Positions 23,057 to 26,128 of a DNA stretch of 26,128 nt are shown one piece after another. The position numbers and the translations under genes are program-made. Source of the DNA: JBFLVN01 sp040758475 (GTDB taxonomy: Bacteria > JAGRBM01). The stretch lies in assembly GCA_040758475.1 (NCBI GenBank), contig JBFLVN010000015.1, positions 1-26,128 on the forward strand, read 5' to 3'. A model generated the notes under the pieces. That model was not told the DNA's origin. It saw nothing but the letters and a program-made list of their open reading frames with translations, and made no database searches. Numbering within the stretch: position 1 is the stretch's first letter; every line of letters begins with the position of its first letter.

Positions 23057-26000
23057 TCACCCCTTCCCGTTGATCTTGGTCAGATCACCGGCCAGGTACC
23101 GCTTCATCCAATCGGATTCGTTTCCGGCCTGGCCGCCGCCCTTGACGGGTTCCCACACACCCACGCCGCCAAGGCCGCCCGCCTCGGCACGGGTCACCTT
23201 GACGAGCGTCTCCTTGGGCACCGTGTTGACGGCGTGGTTGTCGGCCTCGCCGCCGAAGAGGAAGCCCATCTTCGCCTTCATCTTGTGGAAGAGGCTGTCG
23301 AGCTGGTGCATGGGCATGAGCCAGCCGCGGGTGATGGATTGCTGGGAGCCGTAGCGGAAGCTCGATTGATAACCCGTGTCGAGCGACTGGGCCCGGCCGT
23401 CGGGCCGCGTTTCATGGGCCTTCACGCTCCGCTCGGTGGCGATCCAGGCGCCGTGCTTCATCATCACGATGCCGTAGGGATAGGCGGGGTTGTACTTGGC
23501 CCGCAGCATGAGCCGGGAAACCCGGTAGAAGGGGTCGTCCGGTTTCCAGCCGGTGTAGGGCCGGTCGGCGGGGTTGGCGTCCACGTAGACGTAATCCCCA
23601 TCCTCGATCCCCAAATCCCGGGCCGCCTGGGGGTTCATGTGGAGCTGATGGTCGCCTACGCCCGGGGCCCGCTTGTCGAGGCGGTAGGGATCGCCGAAAT
23701 CGTTGTTCCAGATGAACTGCCAGTCCGTGGTCTGCCACTGGGAGTGGGTGGCATGCCGCGTTTTGGGCGTCATGCAGTAGAAGCGGTACCCCTTCTCCCA
23801 CAGGGGGTTCTTCGTGTTCTTCGCCTCCCGCCAGGGCATCTTGATGTTTCGGACCTGGCGTTCGTCGGGTCCCATGTGGCTCGCCGGGATGCCGTAGTCT
23901 TCCGGGCGGATGTAGGGGTTGGAACTGACGATCACGTTCGGCAGGTAGGGCGTCGCCTCGGGCCCCTCCCGATGGACGATGAAGTTCTCCCCGTATTCGA
24001 TCACCTCGGGCTCGTCGTTGTAGGCCTGGAGGCGCCCGGTCGGCGTGTAGAAGGGCTCGGAGTCGTGGACCTGCTCGTAGAAGGGGATGCGCGGGTAGGT
24101 CCGGAACATCATGAGGGCCGCGCCGGGCTCGCCGTACTTGCCCGCCAGGATTTCATCGACCTTGTAACCCCGGGCGGTGGTCGAGGAATCGAGAAGCCGT
24201 TGGATGTAGACCTCCGTCTTCTTCTCGATGGCGAATTTCCAATAGTCGACAAGGCGAGGCTCCCCGATGATCTCGCCCAGCTTCTTCGACATCTCCCCCA
24301 GGATCACGGCGTCGTCCCGCGTGTCGTAGAGGGGCGGGACGCCGCCCTTCCAGATCTGGAGGAAGGGGTTGGAGCAGGAACCCGTCACTTCCGGGACCTG
24401 GAATTCCATCCAGGTATTGGCCGCGAAAACGATGTCGCAGTACTCGATCGAGCCGTTCATCTCGATGTCGGTCGACATGATGAGCTCGACGTTGGGATTG
24501 ACGTTGTGGATCATCTCGTAGACCCACTTGGCGTTGTTGATGAGGTTTACGTTGGTAAACCACATGAGCTTGGTGGGCGTGGGCATGTGGGACTTGCCCG
24601 TGAAGGACTTGCGGCCGTACTTGGGCGTTTCCACGACCAGGGGTTTGTCGGTGTAGTTCCAATAGGCCGGCTCTTCGTCCCGCGTGTAAGCGTGGGCGTG
24701 AATTTCCTTCCCGTCCTTGTTCGGATCGAGGGAAAACTCCCAGGGGTCCTCCGCCACCCATCCCTTGAAGCCCGGTCCCGTCCATTCGGAGGCCTGGAAA
24801 AGGGCGGCCTTGTAGTTACCGGCCCAGGCGTAGCAACCGGCGCCGGGCTTGCCGATATTGCCCGTCAGCATGAGCGGCAAGTACGCGGCCCGGTTCATCT
24901 CGGTCGCATGGAACCAGTGGTTGATTCCTTCGCCCTGATGGATGGCCACGGGCTGGATCGTCGCGATGTCGTCGGTAAGGCGGCGGACGAGTTCCTTGGG
25001 CGCGCCGGTGATCTCGTGAACCGTGTCGAGGTCGTAGTCCTTGAGATGGAGCTTGTAGAGTTCGAAGAGTGGCGCCACTTCGATCTCTTTTCCATCCACC
25101 GTCTTCACCTTGAAGCGCCCTTCCAGGGCAGGATCAATGCCCAAGACGGCCAATTCCTTGCCCAGATCGTCGCGGGTAAGGGGTTTCACCCCGCCGGACT
25201 TCCGGTCCCACACCACGAAATCGCCGAGTTTTTCCCGCTGTTCCTTCGTAAGGCCGTGCTTCTTGAAAGACGGTCCGCCCGAAATGTCCCTGGGCTTGTA
25301 ACCGGCAATCACATCCTGGGGCTGAAGGCGCTTTAGAGTGTCGGTCCGGACGAGGAGCGGGAAATCGGTAAACTGTTTGACGAAGGCTTCGTCGTACTTC
25401 TTCTCGTCAATGAGCAATTTGGTAATCCCGAGGAGCAAGGCTGCGTCCGTCGCGGGCCGGACGGGAATCCAGTAATCCGATTTGGTCGCGGGCGGCGAAT
25501 ATTCCGGTGTGATCGTGACGATCTTGGCGCCCCGCTCCATGCACTCGATAAAGAAGTGGTTATCCGAGCGCTTGTTCTCGACGAGGTTCTTGCCCCACTG
25601 GATGTGGAGTTTGGTAGACCGCAGGTCGTTGAAGTCGCAGTCAGCGCATTGAAGACCGTGGACGAAGGGGTGCCCCGGCGCCTGATCGCCGTGCCAGGTG
25701 TAATTCGCCCAGATGCGGGTTCCTTTGGCGTGCTCGTGATCAACGCCGCGGATCTTGGCGTCCAGGAGCGCCAAGCCGTTTCCGAAGCGATACATCCCGT
25801 ACTTGCCGATGACGCCCAGAAGGCCCATGCCGCCGCGCACTTTAAAGGTGCGAGTGCCGGCGCCTTCCAGGAATTCCATCATCTCGGGCGGGTAGCCCTC
25901 ATCCAGGAGGCGCTTCTTGCCTTCTTCACCGCTGTATTTTTTCGCGATGTGGACCATCCCCTTGGCGGCGTAGGTATAGGCGTCGTCCCACGAAGCGCGA

Positions 26001-26128
26001 AGGAACTCGTCCTGTCCCCGCGAATCGAACTTGTACTTCCGCTTGTTCTCGGCGGTGAGTTCCGGAAACCCGTCGTCGGCCCACGCCTTCCACCCCTTAC
26101 GGATCATCGGGTGCTTGAGGCGGTAGGG
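23057..26128 (-). CDS. narG/nxrA: Molybdopterin alpha subunit (NxrA/NarG type), 5' end outside window
   Basis: The catalytic subunit of a type II DMSO-reductase-family enzyme that interconverts nitrate and nitrite. 1023 residues are visible. The frame runs off the window at 26128 and the true start, signal and first Fe-S motif are missing, probably 100 or more residues. Seen features: ANYTWHGDQAPGHPFVHG, then CDFNDLRSTKLHIQWGKN, where the Asp of FND lines up with the molybdenum-binding Asp of NarG. Others are VTITPEYSPPATKSDYWIPVRP, HQGEGINHWFHA and the C-terminal NTVPKETLVKVTRAEAGGLGG. The style is that of the NxrA group of Nitrospira and anammox bacteria and related periplasmic nitrate reductases, more than that of the membrane NarG of E. 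coli. Direction in the cell (nitrate reduction or nitrite oxidation) cannot be read from this sequence. Confidence 0.9.
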   Translation of the reverse strand, partial: PYRLKHPMIRKGWKAWADDGFPELTAENKRKYKFDSRGQDEFLRASWDDAYTYAAKGMVHIAKKYSGEEGKKRLLDEGYPPEMMEFLEGAGTRTFKVRGGMGLLGVIGKYGMYRFGNGLALLDAKIRGVDHEHAKGTRIWANYTWHGDQAPGHPFVHGLQCADCDFNDLRSTKLHIQWGKNLVENKRSDNHFFIECMERGAKIVTITPEYSPPATKSDYWIPVRPATDAALLLGITKLLIDEKKYDEAFVKQFTDFPLLVRTDTLKRLQPQDVIAGYKPRDISGGPSFKKHGLTKEQREKLGDFVVWDRKSGGVKPLTRDDLGKELAVLGIDPALEGRFKVKTVDGKEIEVAPLFELYKLHLKDYDLDTVHEITGAPKELVRRLTDDIATIQPVAIHQGEGINHWFHATEMNRAAYLPLMLTGNIGKPGAGCYAWAGNYKAALFQASEWTGPGFKGWVAEDPWEFSLDPNKDGKEIHAHAYTRDEEPAYWNYTDKPLVVETPKYGRKSFTGKSHMPTPTKLMWFTNVNLINNAKWVYEMIHNVNPNVELIMSTDIEMNGSIEYCDIVFAANTWMEFQVPEVTGSCSNPFLQIWKGGVPPLYDTRDDAVILGEMSKKLGEIIGEPRLVDYWKFAIEKKTEVYIQRLLDSSTTARGYKVDEILAGKYGEPGAALMMFRTYPRIPFYEQVHDSEPFYTPTGRLQAYNDEPEVIEYGENFIVHREGPEATPYLPNVIVSSNPYIRPEDYGIPASHMGPDERQVRNIKMPWREAKNTKNPLWEKGYRFYCMTPKTRHATHSQWQTTDWQFIWNNDFGDPYRLDKRAPGVGDHQLHMNPQAARDLGIEDGDYVYVDANPADRPYTGWKPDDPFYRVSRLMLRAKYNPAYPYGIVMMKHGAWIATERSVKAHETRPDGRAQSLDTGYQSSFRYGSQQSITRGWLMPMHQLDSLFHKMKAKMGFLFGGEADNHAVNTVPKETLVKVTRAEAGGLGGVGVWEPVKGGGQAGNESDWMKRYLAGDLTKINGKG

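Noticed and set aside
23018..25336. 772-codon plus-strand open frame opposite the molybdoenzyme alpha gene
   Set aside because: Val/Asp/Gly/His-rich mirror of a conserved gene; no family motif seen.
1..26128. Mobile elements, CRISPR arrays, tRNA or rRNA genes
   Set aside because: No transposase or integrase motifs, regular spaced repeats, or RNA gene signatures were seen by reading both strands.

Overview
This is GC-rich DNA from a Gram-negative bacterium. Evidence for that is an outer-membrane porin, many periplasmic cytochromes with Sec signals, a Tat-type Rieske protein and a lipoprotein NirF. Coding density is very high: 23 genes, short gaps, no tRNA, rRNA, insertion sequence or CRISPR seen, and no gene-free stretch over 300 bases. 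The gene set is anaerobic nitrogen-oxide respiration: a type II DMSO-reductase-family nitrate reductase or nitrite oxidoreductase, cytochrome cd1 nitrite reductase and a large multiheme bc complex. This fits deep lineages such as Methylomirabilota (NC10), Nitrospirota or Desulfobacterota-like groups. The GC content argues against the usual anammox planctomycetes. I cannot name the organism from sequence alone.

Region 1 (13-5984, minus strand): nirJ-nirF-nirC, then, after a 144-bp promoter region, nirS and a porin. NirS reduces nitrite to NO. NirJ, NirF and NirC help make or deliver its heme d1. The other d1 genes (nirE, nirDLGH, nirN) are not here.

Region 2 (6083-12432, plus strand, divergent from nirJ): cytochrome c, Rieske protein, a second paralogous cytochrome c, a GltD-like FAD/Fe-S NAD(P) oxidoreductase, a fused b6/subunit-IV cytochrome b and a membrane-anchored hexaheme cytochrome c. 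This looks like a quinol:cytochrome c (bc) complex with an added NAD(P)-linked module. Its small cytochromes are the obvious electron donors to NirS.

Region 3 (12475-15786, minus): two adjacent, unlike acyl-CoA dehydrogenases and an acetoacetate-decarboxylase-fold protein.

Region 4 (15946-17952, plus): an 8-Cys ferredoxin, a DUF2249-hemerythrin protein and a radical SAM protein of unknown substrate.

Region 5 (17964-26128, minus, one tight operon running in from outside the window): molybdopterin catalytic subunit (5' end missing), an unknown 81-residue protein, the four-cluster Fe-S subunit, a TorD-type chaperone, a diheme plus heme-b gamma subunit with a C-terminal sorting-like tail, tatA (58 codons) and moaA. 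The operon thus encodes the enzyme, its chaperone, a translocase component and a cofactor-synthesis enzyme.

A shared palindrome, ATGA-N6-TCAT (often ATGAC-N4-GTCAT), lies upstream of nirS (twice), between nirJ and the bc operon (one mismatch), before the Rieske gene, and between regions 3 and 4. It has the geometry of a CRP/FNR-family site and may tie these units into one regulon.
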